In this document: in pieces, positions 9,827 through 21,747 of the stretch
Numbering within the stretch: the stretch's first letter is position 1
How the letters are laid out: the number at the start of each line of letters is the position of its first letter
Source of the DNA: Caprimulgus europaeus
Taxonomy: Eukaryota; Chordata; Aves; Caprimulgiformes; Caprimulgidae
DNA length: 64,000 nucleotides
Direction of reading: 5' to 3'
NCBI GenBank assembly: GCA_907165065.1
Contig: OU015541.1
Coordinates: 14,696,501-14,760,500, forward strand
Notes under the pieces: generated by a model
Told to the model about the DNA's origin: nothing
Database searches by the model: none
Seen by the model: only the letters and a program-made list of their open reading frames with translations
Made by a program: the position numbers and the translations under genes

Positions 9827-11927
9827 CATTAACCATCTGCACCATCTGCCACGTAGTTAACAGGCTGTGTCAGCAGCTTATAGTTTGGATTTTGTGAAAG
9901 CTTTGAGATGCTCCACAAGCAGTGCACCATGCAGGAACCAGGGTGAGGGGGCTGCAGTGGTTCCTACAGCAGGGCTTGTCTTACAGATATGGTATGCTGC
10001 AAGAGGGGCTGATGTTTCCTTCAGAGGTCTGTCATTCCGTGTTTGCTTTCAGCAGAAGGATATTCAAGGTGTCAGGGGATGTTTTATTGCCCTTCAGAAG
10101 AGCCATTCCCACTTCTCTCCAAACAGTTACAATTCCCTGCTGTTCTCCAGCCTAAGGACAGCCGTCATTCAGGCATTGCACAGCCAAGAGGGAAGTCCTG
10201 TCATCCAGTAAGGTTCTCCTAACCTCCATAATGGAGCAGTTTAGTCCAGTCTCTGAGTTGCCATAGAAGCTGAAGGAGATCTGTCTGGACTGGGAAGAGA
10301 TCTGGGAATGGTGGTGTAGATAGGTCTTCCTAGCTTGAATGGGCTGATGTCTCACAGCTTACTAGCAGGGCTGCCTCCTGCCTGACCCATGGGGCTCCTC
10401 CTTGTTGGGCTTCTCTATCTCTATCCCAATGGTCCTTTCCCAAAGATCACCCCCAAACCTTTCCTCTGAGCTCTTCTCCCCTTTTCACCCTTTAGGCTGT
10501 AGTAACTCCCCCAACCATCCCTACAGGCAGGCAGCACATGTGCAAAGCTCAGAAGCTCTTCATCCCCCACGCTGTGTGATGTGACTTTGGAAAGCAACAC
10601 TCAGTTTGCTCATCCCATTTGGATGATGTTCAGCAGCTCCATCCTTCTGGAGCTGTTGTGGGATGATGGGGCTGGCACAGGCTGCCTTCAGCTAAGTGCA
10701 GGGATGAGACTTTCCCGCAAGCCAGATCCTGTGGCTGGGAAAACACAGACAAATGTGAGAGTTGAGGTTGGTTTGCGTCACTTCAGAGCAGTGAGCATGG
10801 AGGTGCTGGTGACAGTATGTTTCCAGCACAGTTAGCAACAAAAATAATAATAATTAAAAAAAATAAATCAAAAAACAAAGAAAATGAAAAATTCCTGAGT
10901 AGACTGAAACAGCAAATAAAAGATTTTGTTATTGGCAAGGATTTCTGACAGGGATGCAGACGGGGAGAGACCTGTTCTGGTGACCCCATGGCACTGTTGT
11001 TATGGGCTATGTGGGATGTGCTGTTGGGAGCATGCGTTTCTCCAAGAGCATATGAAAAGCTGTCCTCTTCTAATCACCAGCCACTTACCACTTTTAGGTA
11101 AATCAATACTTACTTGTAATTGTGAGATGGTTTCATGCAATCAGTCAAGAAGAGCTCCTGAATGAGGAGATCTTTTTCATAAAGTAACTTTTTTTTCATC
11201 AAATTTGAAGTGTTTGGGAAAATATAGATGTGTTAGAAAAAATGTTGAACAGAAAAAATATTCCACTCAAAAGTCAGTTTTGAATTCAACTTTTGTTTCA
11301 AATTTCAGCTTGTGATGAGGTGGGGTTTTTTTTGTGGGGATTTTGGGGGTTTTTTGGGGTTTTTTTTGTTGCTGTGTTTTTTGTTTTGGGGTTTTTTTTT
11401 GGTGTTTGTTTCTCTTATTAGGACATCATGGTGAATCCAAGTGATTTGTGAAAGTCACCCTTCATTTCAGTCCTGGTCTGACTAAAAACTGAACTTTACA
11501 CCAGAGGAAAAGTGGAAGATGAGTACTGTACTTTATACCATAGAAACTTAGAGTTTTGAAAGTTTGGGTATTTAAATATTCAATATTCATTCCTAGGGGT
11601 AAGAGATGTCACTTCAAGGCCTGTCTTGGCTGTGCAGATCAGATTTCTGATGGAACTGATTACTCAGCACTAATTTGGGGTTTTTTCCATTTTTTTCCAT
11701 TTCCAAAATAATTTCCATTTTCCTTCTTTCAAAACAAGTCACCCCATGTGAGGAGGTGGCTGTCCTGGAGTCAGCACCCAGTGCATGCAGAAACCAGAGT
11801 TTCTCACTGTCCTTGGGAGGTTTGCTTTTTGAAACATGCTGAACAAGGGGTAGGTGATTTTGTTTGGAAGAAGACGGATTTGGAACAGCTCATCTCATTG
11901 ATGGCTACCTGAGATCTTTGGTACTGC
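9827..11927. other. Unique DNA with a G/T-rich low-complexity patch
   Basis: No gene was recognised. The stretch holds an A-rich patch at 10840-10880 and a T/G-rich patch at 11322-11404 listed separately. The region 11160-11760 is AT-rich and looks single-copy. Confidence 0.5.
11322..11404 (+). repeat. T/G-rich low-complexity tract with G-quadruplex motif
   Basis: Runs of four or five G (11322-11325, 11336-11339, 11345-11349, 11356-11359, 11388-11391) are separated by T runs. The first four runs have loops of 10, 5 and 6 bases, which fits a quadruplex motif on the plus strand. Confidence 0.75.
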
Positions 11928-12245
11928 CTGAAAGGAGGTTGTAGCGAGGTGGATCTCATTCTCTTCTCCAAAGTAACAGATGAGAAGACAAGAGGAAATG
12001 GCCTCAAGTTGCACCAGGGGAGGTTTAGATTGGATATGAGGAAGAATTTCTTCACCAAAAGTGTTGTCAAGCATTGGAACAGGCTGCCCAGGGAGGTGGT
12101 TGTCTCCATCCCTGGAGGGATTTAAAAGATGAGTAGATGTGGTGCTTAAGGACATGGTTTAGTGGTGGACTTGGCAGTGTTTGGTTTACAGTTGAACTCG
12201 ATCTTAAAGGTCTTTTCCACCAAAATGATTCTGTGATTCTCTTCC
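11928..12245 (+). mobile_element. CR1 LINE 3' end fragment
   Basis: A plus-strand CR1 3' end with the GAAATGGCCTCAAGTTGCAC block, GGAAGAATTTCTTCACC, and ATTGGAACAGGCTGCCCAGG. It ends in AATGATTCTGTGATTCT, two octamer units. It belongs to the common subtype and is truncated upstream. Confidence 0.95.
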
Positions 12246-14167
12246 ATAATGCTGAACAAGCACTAGTTTTCAGGAGGAAGATGTGATACATGGTGAGCAG
12301 CTACTCAGAAGCTGTAGGTGCACCAGCCACCACTCCAGACGTGAGGTTTCTTCCAAGCTTGTTCATCAAGTGGTTTTGATGAAGAGCTCTGAGTTGTTCA
12401 GCTTCAAAAAAAAAAAAAAAAAAAAAAAAGCGCTTGAAATTCAAGCTGTGCTGCTTATTTGTGATTGGCCTGAGAAGTTAGAGGGTTTCTAAGAGTTCCT
12501 TGGGGCTGTGATTGGAATGAGCAAATGAGCACTTCTAGCCTGAGAACTTGAAGGTGGGGGAGGAAAAGTTTTATCCTGCAAATGGGGCTGGGAGAAATCT
12601 GAATAGCGGGGACTGTGTACCTGAGGGGAAGCTGTGGAAGTGGGAGAAAAGAAGATTTTGCTTCATAATTTGTCTCTCACCTAGTTGTGCAAATAAACAT
12701 TTTGTTTAAATTGGCTCCAGACACGGCTGCAAACATGTATTAGGGGTCCTTTAAATGTTTGTTAAGGACTTTCCTTGAAGTGCTCCTTCATCAAATGCTC
12801 TTGTCGTTGTGTCATGAGCTTGTATAATTGGTTCCCCCCTTTTCTCACTTGCTGCTTGAGAAGCAGTTTAATGGAAAAACCCTTAAGGAGAAGGCTATGG
12901 TTTTAGGAGCTTTGTCTTCTCCTGCTTAGAGCTGCCTTTTTCTGTCTCTTCCAGCTTTTTTTCAAATCCTGCTATAGCCTGCCACAGCTGGAGCTGAGCT
13001 GGAGTGTAGATGTTACCTTCTCAGAAGCTCTGGGCCATCTGGCCATCCATGGCCCAACCAAGAGAAGATGTGAGCCATCCCCTCCGGCTGCCACCTCATG
13101 GCTAAGCAAAGCCTCGCTGTGTTGGCTGTGCTACACTGTCCCTGCTTAAGAGGAAGGAGTTACTTAAGGTGCAAATATTGCTCAGAGTAGTAAGGCAGCC
13201 TTGTGTAAATCCGCTAGTAAATCTGGCTGTTCTCTGGCCAGTAGTGAACTCCATGGCTGGGGGCCAGTCCTTGTCTCTGCTTGATTTCCCCAGCTGTAAA
13301 AATAGTCTGAAGGGAAAAACCTTGGGCTCAAGTCTCCCAGGAGAGCATTTTCCTGTTGCTTTGCTGAATGCTCCGTGCTTTTGGTGTTTTCCTCTGGGGT
13401 GCAGAGAACACTCAGTTGGTTACAGGTGCCTGCTGCAGTGATGTGCCAACAGCTATCACAGAAGAAAGAGCTCAAGGGAGCTTGTTGAAGCTGTGATGCT
13501 GAGGGGTGAGTCCAGATTCTGCTCCTGGCTATGCAACAAGATGACTTTCTGCCTTGGGATGAATTAAGATGACTTTGTGTTTCAGTGTCCCCACCTGGCT
13601 GGAGTGTTAAAAACATCTCAGTTACAGAGCACGTGGAAATGGCTAGGAGGACCACACGCTGGCTCTGAAAAATGGACTCGTGATGTGGTGCTGGACTCCC
13701 AGTGAGCTGGAGAGGTGGTACCCAAGTTCCTGATAGAGGTGCCAGGTTTGCATGGGCAGGGCTGCCACCAGTGCAGTACCACTGGCATGTCCTGGTTGGT
13801 GCCCCTCATGGAAAATGTGTGTACTTGGAATTGGGGTCCTCCCTTACATGCCTGGGAAGGAGCAGTAGACAGCAGAAAACCTGGAGCTGTTTCAGTAGGA
13901 GGGGGTGAGCTCCTGGCAGTTGGTTTCAGGGGTGGGGGAGCTGTGAGGCTAAAGGCAGCCAGAGCCTTAGTGAACACGTTGAGTCATCGGTAAACACAGG
14001 GTCAGTTCCTTTCCAAACACGTATGGAGATGTGTGAGATTGGTGTTGCTCCCCACAGCACTGTTAGATGATGCACATCGTCCAGTGGAGGAAAAAAATAT
14101 TGACTGGATGCTTTCTTCTGTCTTCCAACTGATGCTTTCCCTGCTGCTCCATCCTTTGCTCCCTTAG
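12246..14167. other. Unique DNA, no gene seen
   Basis: Apart from the 24-base A run, no repeat was recognised. The longest minus-strand frames (13182-13655, 157 codons; 13618-13977, 119 codons) have no similarity I can name and no conserved motif. Confidence 0.45.
12406..12429 (+). repeat. Poly(A) tract, 24 bases
   Basis: An uninterrupted run of 24 A. No AATAAA or ATTAAA lies in the 40 bases before it, so it is treated as a simple repeat rather than as the tail of a retrocopy. GCTTGAAATTCAAGC, a 7-bp inverted repeat around one base, follows directly. Confidence 0.85.
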
Positions 14168-14439
14168 TGTCCTGGTTTTGCTGGGAGGGAACTAATTTCT
14201 TCTCAGTAGCTAGAAAGCACTGTGTTTTGGTTTCAGTGTGGGATTTAGTATGGGAAGAATGTTGATAACATACTGATGGTTTTAATTGTTACTGGAAGAT
14301 GAAGGACTTTCCAACTTCGCTGTGTTTTGCTGCTCTGCAGTTGCAAAGGACTTGCGGAGAATGCAGTAATCAGCAAACCCAGACTGGCATTTGGATATGC
14401 CAGTGGGATATTCCATATCATATAACAGCAAGTTCAGTG

Positions 14440-14445
14440 TATAAG
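14440..14445 (+). promoter_or_regulatory. TATA box of ERVL-like LTR
   Basis: TATAAG followed by TGAGGG, aligned with TATAAA in the copy at 7284. It marks the LTR core promoter. Confidence 0.55.
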
Positions 14446-14663
14446 TGAGGGTTGGAAGCTCTGGGATTCTCTTGGGTATTGCTCAGCCTCGCTCTTGTGG
14501 GGCTGTGGTTTGAGTTTGGGGACTGTCTCTGCTCTGGGATCACTGACTGGCACAGGCTGGGCATCAGTCGGTGTGTGGTGAGCAACTGCACTGGGCATCA
14601 CTCATTTGTATATTCTATTATTACTGTTATTATCATTATTATTTTAATTATTTTCTTTCAATT

Positions 14664-14669
14664 ATTAAA
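14664..14669 (+). terminator. ATTAAA polyadenylation signal of ERVL-like LTR
   Basis: ATTAAA sits within CAATTATTAAATTG. The same motif is kept in the copies at 38448 and 48186 and, in reverse, in the copy at 1392. Confidence 0.45.
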
Positions 14670-15524
14670 TTGTTTTTATCTCAACCCACAAGTTTTCTCA
14701 CTTTTACTATTCTGGTTCTCTCCCTTATTCCACTGGAGGAGGGTGAGCGAGCGGCTCTTTGGTGTTTGGCTGCTGGCTGGGTTAAACCACCACAGTGAGC
14801 TTGTGAGGGCACCAGTGGGGACCCAGTTAAACCTGTTTGAGAGTCAGTGGGGCATTTTTAGTGGGTGTGAAGGATATGTCAACCAAAGGATCCCAGCATT
14901 TGCTCATCAAACAGATTGACAGGGGATGAGCAAAGCAGCAGATGATACCACCTTGGACTTACCTCTGTGTTTTTGGCCAAGCACAGGGGATGTTTGCAGG
15001 TAAAGGCTATTTCTTTGGTGGCAGGTGATTGAGGCTTTTAGTTGTCATTCAGAGGGTGACTTGTGGCATCACCCAGCTTTTCTCCTGCAGGAGAACTCCT
15101 TCCACATCTGTGTGTGAGAAGACATGGAGGCAAAAGTGTGTGTGTTATGCAGCACTGCTGTTGGTGCAAGGCTGGGTGAAGTCACTTTCAAATTTAAAAA
15201 TACCCCTCCATGAAAGAGTGAATTTAGGGAAAAGCTCTCTATTTGGGTATGTCCAAAGGAAGAATTATCAAATAACCTTTCCATATTAGAATGGTTTTAT
15301 GCAAACAGTTTCTTTGGAGGGCAGAAGGGGAAGCATCTTGGAATTAATGAACTCATCTCCTACAAAGCCTGTGGTACCTGGGGATCCACTAGAGGAAGAG
15401 AGGAGGCTGTTGCTTTAAAGACGTGGTTGTTTCTGAAAGGGCAGTGCTGAGATGGATGTAATAACATGCTTCTGACAGGAGGCCATGGGGGAACTCTTGT
15501 GTGCACAGATACACACAGGCTTCA

Positions 15525-15525
15525 A

Positions 15526-15568
<43 letters not shown>
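15525..15568 (+). repeat. Compound (TG)n(TA)n microsatellite
   Basis: About 12 TG units pass directly into about 10 TA units without interruption. It is likely polymorphic, and both halves can adopt non-B structure. Confidence 0.95.
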
Positions 15569-16247
15569 TCATTCTGTAACTGGACCCTAAGCAAATACCA
15601 TATTTGTTGGGGAAAAAAATGTCCTCTTTCTTCCATCGTGATGTTAGGATTTAATGGAAGGACAAAAGTATTTGTGTGCAAATGACCTTGGAGGATTTTT
15701 TTTTTCTTTTCTGAATACAAACACTATAAGGTAATTAAAAAAAAAAAAAAAACCAACCCAAGCCAAACCAAAACCCCTCAAACCCGTATTTTTCCATCTA
15801 TTTGAAACCTCTGGCTGGCAGGGCTGATTTACTTGTATATCAGCAGCAACACCAGTGGTTGCTTCATTTAAGCTTGATCCATTCCAGCACACCTGAACGT
15901 TGCTATTGCTCTCCTTAGGTCAAACCTAAAGAAATAAGTGAAAGCATTTCTTCTTCTGTGGTAGCCTCATGCCTGCTGCATCCCACGATTGGGACAAGTG
16001 TGCTGACACTTAAAACTCCAAAAGGTTTTTCTTCTAGCTGGATGTTCATGGTGAAAGTCAGGAGGTGCTGGAAGTTATCTCTGGAGTCTAAAGCAGCTAA
16101 CCCAAGTGAGGACGGCCGGATCAGCCCTGGGCACTGGTGCACACTGGACTCTGGCTTGAAGGACTGCAAGGAAGCACCCAACTTGGGGAGTCTGGTTTTT
16201 CTGTCTCATAACCACTCATGAATGACCCCAAGCATAAACAACTATGG

Positions 16248-16272
16248 TTTTTTTTGGTTTTTTTTTTTTTTT
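16248..16272 (+). repeat. T-rich low-complexity tract
   Basis: A run of 8 T, GG, then 15 T. No AATAAA occurs at the right distance on the minus strand, so it is not read as a retrocopy tail. Confidence 0.8.
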
Positions 16273-17504
16273 CTTACAAGCAGCTTTGGCTTGGGAGAAG
16301 AGATGGGGAGTCAGCAGAGCCCCTCTGTGCTGATAGCTGAGGGCTTTATTGCTTGACCATCCATTCTCCGTTTCTCCATGTGGCAGCCTCTCCTTTAGCT
16401 CAAATGATTTTCCATCTGACCTGATGCTTGCCCCTGCAGAAAGCATCTGTGTCACATTTCAGCTTTCCTTTGTTGGGATAAACAAGGCAAAAATGGGCAA
16501 TCAACTCAGTTGCTACTTGCGATTGATGGTTCCCAGCTGGTGCAGCAGTGGAGCTGGATCCCAGTCACATGGTTCTGCCACCCCCATCTGCCTGTCTGGT
16601 CTTTTTCTAAAGCCTTCCAACCCATCAAGCTTTCTCCAAATGACTTTCTCTGCGTTTGGTATATGAATGTCCCATTCCTGTGTCCAACTCACGATGATGA
16701 CTTGGGGACATTCCCTCCTCCTGGCCCCATCCATCACCATGAGCCTGGCCAGATGTTTGGGGCTGGTGCCTCCAGTGCAGCACCAGGAGCTGCAGTATCA
16801 ACCTCCCAGTTGGGCAGGTGAGTATCTTATTAGGAGAAGAAAATACCGATAGGAACTGGTCATGATATTTTCCACTTGTTCTTGCCCGATTTCTACCTCT
16901 TAACCATGCAAAATCTGCCAGGAGTTAAGCATTATGCACACCTTGTGAAGGTCTCAAGATCAAAGATGTAATTTGTTCCAGATTATCAGTCAGCTCTGGG
17001 AGCTACAGAGAAATCTGTCCATGTCTCTTATAACCCATCCAAGCAATATTTTTTCCGCTGCGTGAAATAACTCGATGAATTTCTAATTACACAAATCTAA
17101 TTAAAGGCTGAATGTAACGACTATGCCTAATCATAATGATACACCCATTTCATTAAAAACAAACAAACAAATTGCTTGTGTACAACAAACCAACCAATTT
17201 AGTACAGAATTAATATTCAGCTCTCCGGCTGGAGCTGTGCAAGCACTGGCTCCTGTGGACATCCCTGGGAGGTCCATGTGGTCAAGATGGGTCTTGTGGG
17301 GCTTCATTAGAAATGTTGGCTCTTCTGTAAGTAGGTGCTCAAGAGGTGTCTCTGTACGATGGGGGTGAGAAGGGACCCTCACAACTGGCCAGAGCTTTGA
17401 GGGACTGTGGTCTGTGCACTTCATTTTCATGTCAGCTCTACTTGATGTTCTGCTCTCAGACACCAAAGTAGCACAAAAAAATTATTTAGCCTGCACTGGA
17501 GATC

Positions 17505-17757
17505 TGTGCCTTTCATCCAGCTTGGCCTTGAATGCCTCCAGGGATGGGGCATCCACAACTTCTCTGGGCAGCCTGGGCCAGTGTCTGAGCAGCCTCTGGG
17601 AGAAAAATTTCCTCCTAATATCTAACCTAAATCTCTCTTCTCTTAGTTTAAAACCATCTTCCCTTGTCCTGTCACTATCTGCCCATCTCAAAAGCCACTC
17701 TCCCTCCTGTTTATAAGCTGCTTTCAAGTCCTGGAAGGCTGCAGTGAGGTCTCCCCA
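17505..17757 (-). mobile_element. CR1 LINE fragment
   Basis: The minus strand reads DRTREDGFKLREERFRLDI and RHWPRLPREVVDAPSLE, the ORF2 C-terminus. About 80 codons remain open. The very 3' UTR and octamer tail are missing at the low side. It is the same subtype as 6673-6985 (GATGGGGCATCCACAAC). Confidence 0.93.
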
Positions 17758-18485
17758 AGTGTAATCGAGTGCAGGTTGCAGAGGGAACGGCTACACTTAC
17801 AGGTCTGGAGTTTTCTATTAATATTTTTGCAGTGGTTTATTGCTGAAATCACTCTTGCAAAAGCGACTTTGGCTTTATCATTTCCTTACCTTGGTGAATG
17901 CAGAAGGAAGTTTGTCCTACAGCATGGAGACTGGGCCCAAATTTCTGGGAGGTCTGCAAGAATTCAGATATCAGAGGGGAGCTGCAGAGGGAATAATATC
18001 AGGGCAGTGAGGTTAAATAGATAGATAATTGATTTTTTTGGGGGAGGGGGGTTTCAGTGCTGATCTTGGGTGTAAATCTATTGAGGTTAATGAAGTAAGG
18101 CAAATTGAATTGAAGAGCCCCGTATGGAAAGCTCAGCCTGGCAGGTGGCTTCAGAGGCTTCTCTTGGTGCTCCTGGAGTGTTTTTAAGGCTGCATCTTGG
18201 TGGCAGCGATTTGCTGAGAGGAGCTGAGCTCTGTTGGCTGCAACCATTTGAACTTGCAACCGAGAAAGCAAAGCTCCTGTCTTGTTTCTTTACTTAAATA
18301 CTTGGATATATGCGTTCGTTGGGGTTTCTCATCTCCCTGCATGGACCACGTGCTGTGGTGGTGGTGCAAAGCCCTGTGGGCTGGAGGCTGCACAGCCCTG
18401 GATTTGCCGTGTCTCAGCCCCATGTTCCTGAGGTTCCCTAGGAAGGTCCCCAAAAGCATCCCAGTCAGTAGTATCTTTTGGATGA
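17758..18485. other. Unique DNA, no gene seen
   Basis: No repeat or coding signal was recognised between the two flanking CR1 fragments. Confidence 0.45.
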
Positions 18486-18605
18486 ATCCAGTTCCAACCC
18501 CCCTGCCATCAGCAGGGACACCTTCCACTAGACCAGGTTGCTCAAAGCCTCATTCAACACTTCCAGGGAGGAGCAGCCACAGCTTCTCTGGCCAACCTAG
18601 AGACA
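18486..18605 (-). mobile_element. CR1 LINE fragment, short
   Basis: Only about 120 bases remain of a reversed 3' end: GGACACCTTCCACTAGACCA, GGTTGCTCAAAGCCTCATTC, and CACAGCTTCTCTGGCCAACC. The octamer tail is lost. Confidence 0.85.
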
Positions 18606-21375
18606 TCAAATATTTGTCACAGAAGTGCTTGTAGCGCTTTGGCAAGTGTTAGCTCTGGAATGTGAATTAAACTGTGATGCAGATCATTGTTGATCTGCAT
18701 TGCTGATCCCTGAGTTGAACTTCTGAGGGATGTTTGACTTCCCAACCTGAGCAGGTGAAATGTGGCTGCATGCTGATGGCAGCCACCCAGCCCCGGTGGG
18801 ATGGGAGGAGAAGGGAGGCCTGGCAGTCTCTGGATGAACAAGCCCATCAGGATTTGGGTGGGAGGTGATGCACTGGTGGATTTGCTAGAAATGGAGGATC
18901 CAGCTATAATTTGGGGGCTGAGGAGACGTTCTCCCTGCCAGAAGGGCTGATGCCTGAGCTTGCAGCAGCTGGGATCATGTCATGCCATGCATCTTGCTCC
19001 AGGCAGGGAGGGGTCACAGCCCTGGGAACTGGCACCAACATGAGCTGTGACCTTTTGGGCCAGAGCTCTCTTGGACCCTGACTCTTCCATGCCTCACATC
19101 CCAGCTGAGCATTGCCCCAGCAGGACGTGCCTCCCTGGGTGCTGTAACACCCACAACACTCTACAGAGGATGCTTCACTGCGGGGACACAAAGTGTTGGC
19201 TGCGCCTAGGTTTCTAACAGAAGTGGCCCAAGAGAAGGGGTTGACCTGATGTCTTCTCAGGCCATAGAGATGCTTCACTGGTTTCTGTCCTGCTGGTCTC
19301 AAGGCTTGTGGGAAGCACATGTGTCTCACTACAGAAATGAGTCCAAGGGTTCAGTCACCAGTGGAAGATCACCTGTCCTTGGCATCACTTATACCTGGCC
19401 ATTGTTAAATGGTGTCTGTCCTGGGTGATAGGTTATACCCTGCCCAGGCCCTGGCTGGTGATGCATTGCTCCATACAGCTCATTCAGCAGCACCTTTTGC
19501 TGCTCATGGCCAGACTTCTGAAAACTCCTTGAGTCCAATTAGCTCAAGATTTGCTGTTGTAAATGCAGCTGATGGTGAGCAGGATGCCTCATCTTCCCTG
19601 CAGCCCCCCAGCTGCTGCTTCCCGACATCCGCTGGGCTCTGGCACGGCTCTGGTTGACCTTGGGAAATGAAACTTCACAGGTTTTACTGGAGAAAAGAAC
19701 TCTGCCAAGCAGCTCTCCCCTGGGTCTCATCCATACTTCTGTTCTTGGGCTTTCCTTGTAGTCACCCAGGCTCCTCCAAGAGCGAGACAGGAGCAAAATC
19801 AGGCTCAGGAAACCTTTAATCTTATCATGGCCTTTTGCAACATTTATTTTTTTTTCCAAGCTTGGAGACCTTTGGGAAGAACAGGAGAAGAAAGCTTTAC
19901 AGACCACAACTTCCATCCCAGTTAAACTTCAAGTAAGGTCAGCCCAGGTACCCCTGATAGGCACTGGTATACTGGTATATACTGGTACACAGGCAGTGGC
20001 TGCTGCAGAGGAATTGGTCAGTGGGAGATGCTGTCCCAGACACAGCAGAATACTCCTTCAGGCATATTTGTGTCTTCCTGCCCTGTTGTAGTGAAGAACT
20101 TTTGGTGCAGACAAAACTCATGGCAGGGAAGGCACCTTCTCAAGGCAAGGCTAATAACCAAATGGCCTGGCTGTTCCCCTTGCCCAGGTCTTGGGGACAC
20201 TTTGTTCCTGTGTGGCTGATGCTTGTGTCTTACCAACCATGGCTGTCTGCTACCTGGGACGTGGCTGTTTCAGAGTGGGCTTAAGGACCATCCCTGTCGC
20301 TTAGGACTGTCACCTGCCAGCTGTGCCACCTTGAAGTTGTATCCCACTGCTTTTGGCAATGGACCTTTTCCCTCAGCTCCCTTTGGGCTGATGAAGAATC
20401 AAAACCCATCTGGAGCAGATGCAGGGCAGGACCCCTGAGGAAGGTGTGATGGGAGGACTTTGAGCAGTACAGACAGCCCAATCCTGCAGCGGGCACAGGA
20501 CATCTCCCACCCAACTCAAGCTGCTGATAGAGCCTCAGGGAGAGATTTTCATCTTGGATCCTACAAACTCAGGACAGGTTTGAGTACGGACCCTGATGAG
20601 GCTTGGGTCCTGAGCTCCTGATTGTGGTGGCAAGGGGAAGAGCCTTCACCAGAGTGGTGATTTCCATTCCTTGCCATTTTCCTCTGTTCCTGCATGTTAC
20701 CCTGCTTCATGCAGCAGCTAAAAATAATCGCAAGAAAGGCGTGAGCCTGGGGCAAGGGAAGGGGAGAGGGAACCCCTGTGTCTGCATGAGAAATTGGACT
20801 CCTCCAGCTGGCAGGAGTCTGTCCGTCACACAGGCAGCATGTGTGCGGAGGCTTCAGTCTCTCTTGCTGGATAGTCACTGGCTACATAAATAAACAAGCT
20901 CTGTTTTTGTCTTTGGTCACCCTACTAATGCCTCTTGCTAGCCTTGACTTTTTGGCTTGTCTCTGTATTTTTAGCTGCGGGACGCCCTGTCCCCAAACCC
21001 GGAGGGGACCTGTGCTTTCTCATACCTTTCTAAATGTGTGAAGCCAACTCTCTCCGTATCCCAGTTTAGAAAAGGGGAGGATGGCAGTGCAGTTTCTCCC
21101 TGCTTGTGCCAGTGTGGCTCAGCTGAGGACCAGCGATGTGAATATCCATTTGCTTGGGAGTTTATTGATGGTCGTGCTAAATAAGAGTCTTTGAGAAGAG
21201 CCTTCAAGAAAGGATGAGGAAGGCATCTCTGTGAGATGCAGCAACGTAAGGGTAGAGGAGCAGAATGGTCTATGATTACAAGGCAGAGACCCAAGGGTCA
21301 GGTATGGACTGAAACTGTTCAGTGCAGGGGCTTCTGCCCTGCGTGTGTCTCTGGGTCTCTGTAGGTCTGCATGGA
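18606..21375. other. Unique DNA, no gene seen
   Basis: This is the second largest recognisable-repeat-free block of the left half. A short imperfect direct repeat of ACTGGTAT units occurs at about 19968-19989. Frames up to about 141 codons exist on both strands but overlap one another and resemble no known protein. Confidence 0.45.
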
Positions 21376-21747
21376 ACCAGCCTTTAAAAAGGAGGCTGAG
21401 GGAAGGCCTTATTGCTCTCTACAACTCCCTGAAAGGAGGATGCAGAGAGGTGGGGGTGGGTCTGTCCAACCAAGGAACAAGGGACAGGACAAGAGGAAAT
21501 GGCCTCAAGTTGTGCCCAGGGCAGTTGAGATTGGGTGTGAGGAAGAATTTATTTGCTGAAAGGGTTCTGAGGCATTGGAAGGGGTTGCCCAGGGCAGTGG
21601 TGGAGTCCCCATCCCTGGAGGGATTGAAGAGTCGTGTAGACACAGTGCTGAGGGACATGGGTTAGTCAGGGACTTGTCAGTGTTGGGTTCATGGTTGGAC
21701 TTGATGATCTTAAAGGGCTTTTCCAATCGAGGCCATTCTGGGATTCT
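21376..21747 (+). mobile_element. CR1 LINE 3' end fragment, near-twin of 32214
   Basis: Carries [18 protein letters not shown] and [18 protein letters not shown], then the 3' UTR to ATTCTGGGATTCT. From about 21535 to 21660 I count a single difference from the copy at 32214-32537, which is in the same orientation 10.8 kb away. Both share the diagnostic AATTTATTTGCTGAAAGGG. Confidence 0.95.

Larger units (their letters stand above)
14168..14794 (+). mobile_element. ERVL-like solo LTR, older copy
   Basis: A 627-bp element from TGTCCTGGTTTTGC to GTTAAACCACCACA. U3 holds the TGCCAGTGGGATATTCCATA block, followed by TATAAG at 14440-14445. The AT-rich R part carries ATTAAA at 14664-14669, a polyadenylation-signal variant found at the same place in the copies at 38448 and 48186. 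The CpG-rich core of the younger copies has decayed here. Flanks CTTAG and GTGAG do not give a clear duplication. No internal retroviral sequence is present. Confidence 0.9.
14795..17504. other. Unique DNA with a dinucleotide repeat and T-rich patch
   Basis: No gene was recognised. It contains the TG/TA microsatellite at 15525, an A run at 15738-15752, a T-rich patch at 16248, and an AT-rich island with several TAAT cores at about 16990-17220. A strong splice-donor-like CAGGTGAGT at 16815-16823 has no supporting exon. Confidence 0.5.

Noticed and set aside
12246..12429. Poly(A) run as tail of a retrocopy
   Set aside because: No AATAAA or ATTAAA in the 40 bases upstream and no flanking duplication.
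16248..16455. T run as reversed retrocopy tail
   Set aside because: The minus strand lacks a polyadenylation signal next to it. The sequence there reads CTTGTAAG.
16441..16823. Possible exon ending at the strong donor CAGGTGAGT
   Set aside because: The frame leading to the donor has a stop at about 16480, and the predicted protein is low-complexity with no similarity.
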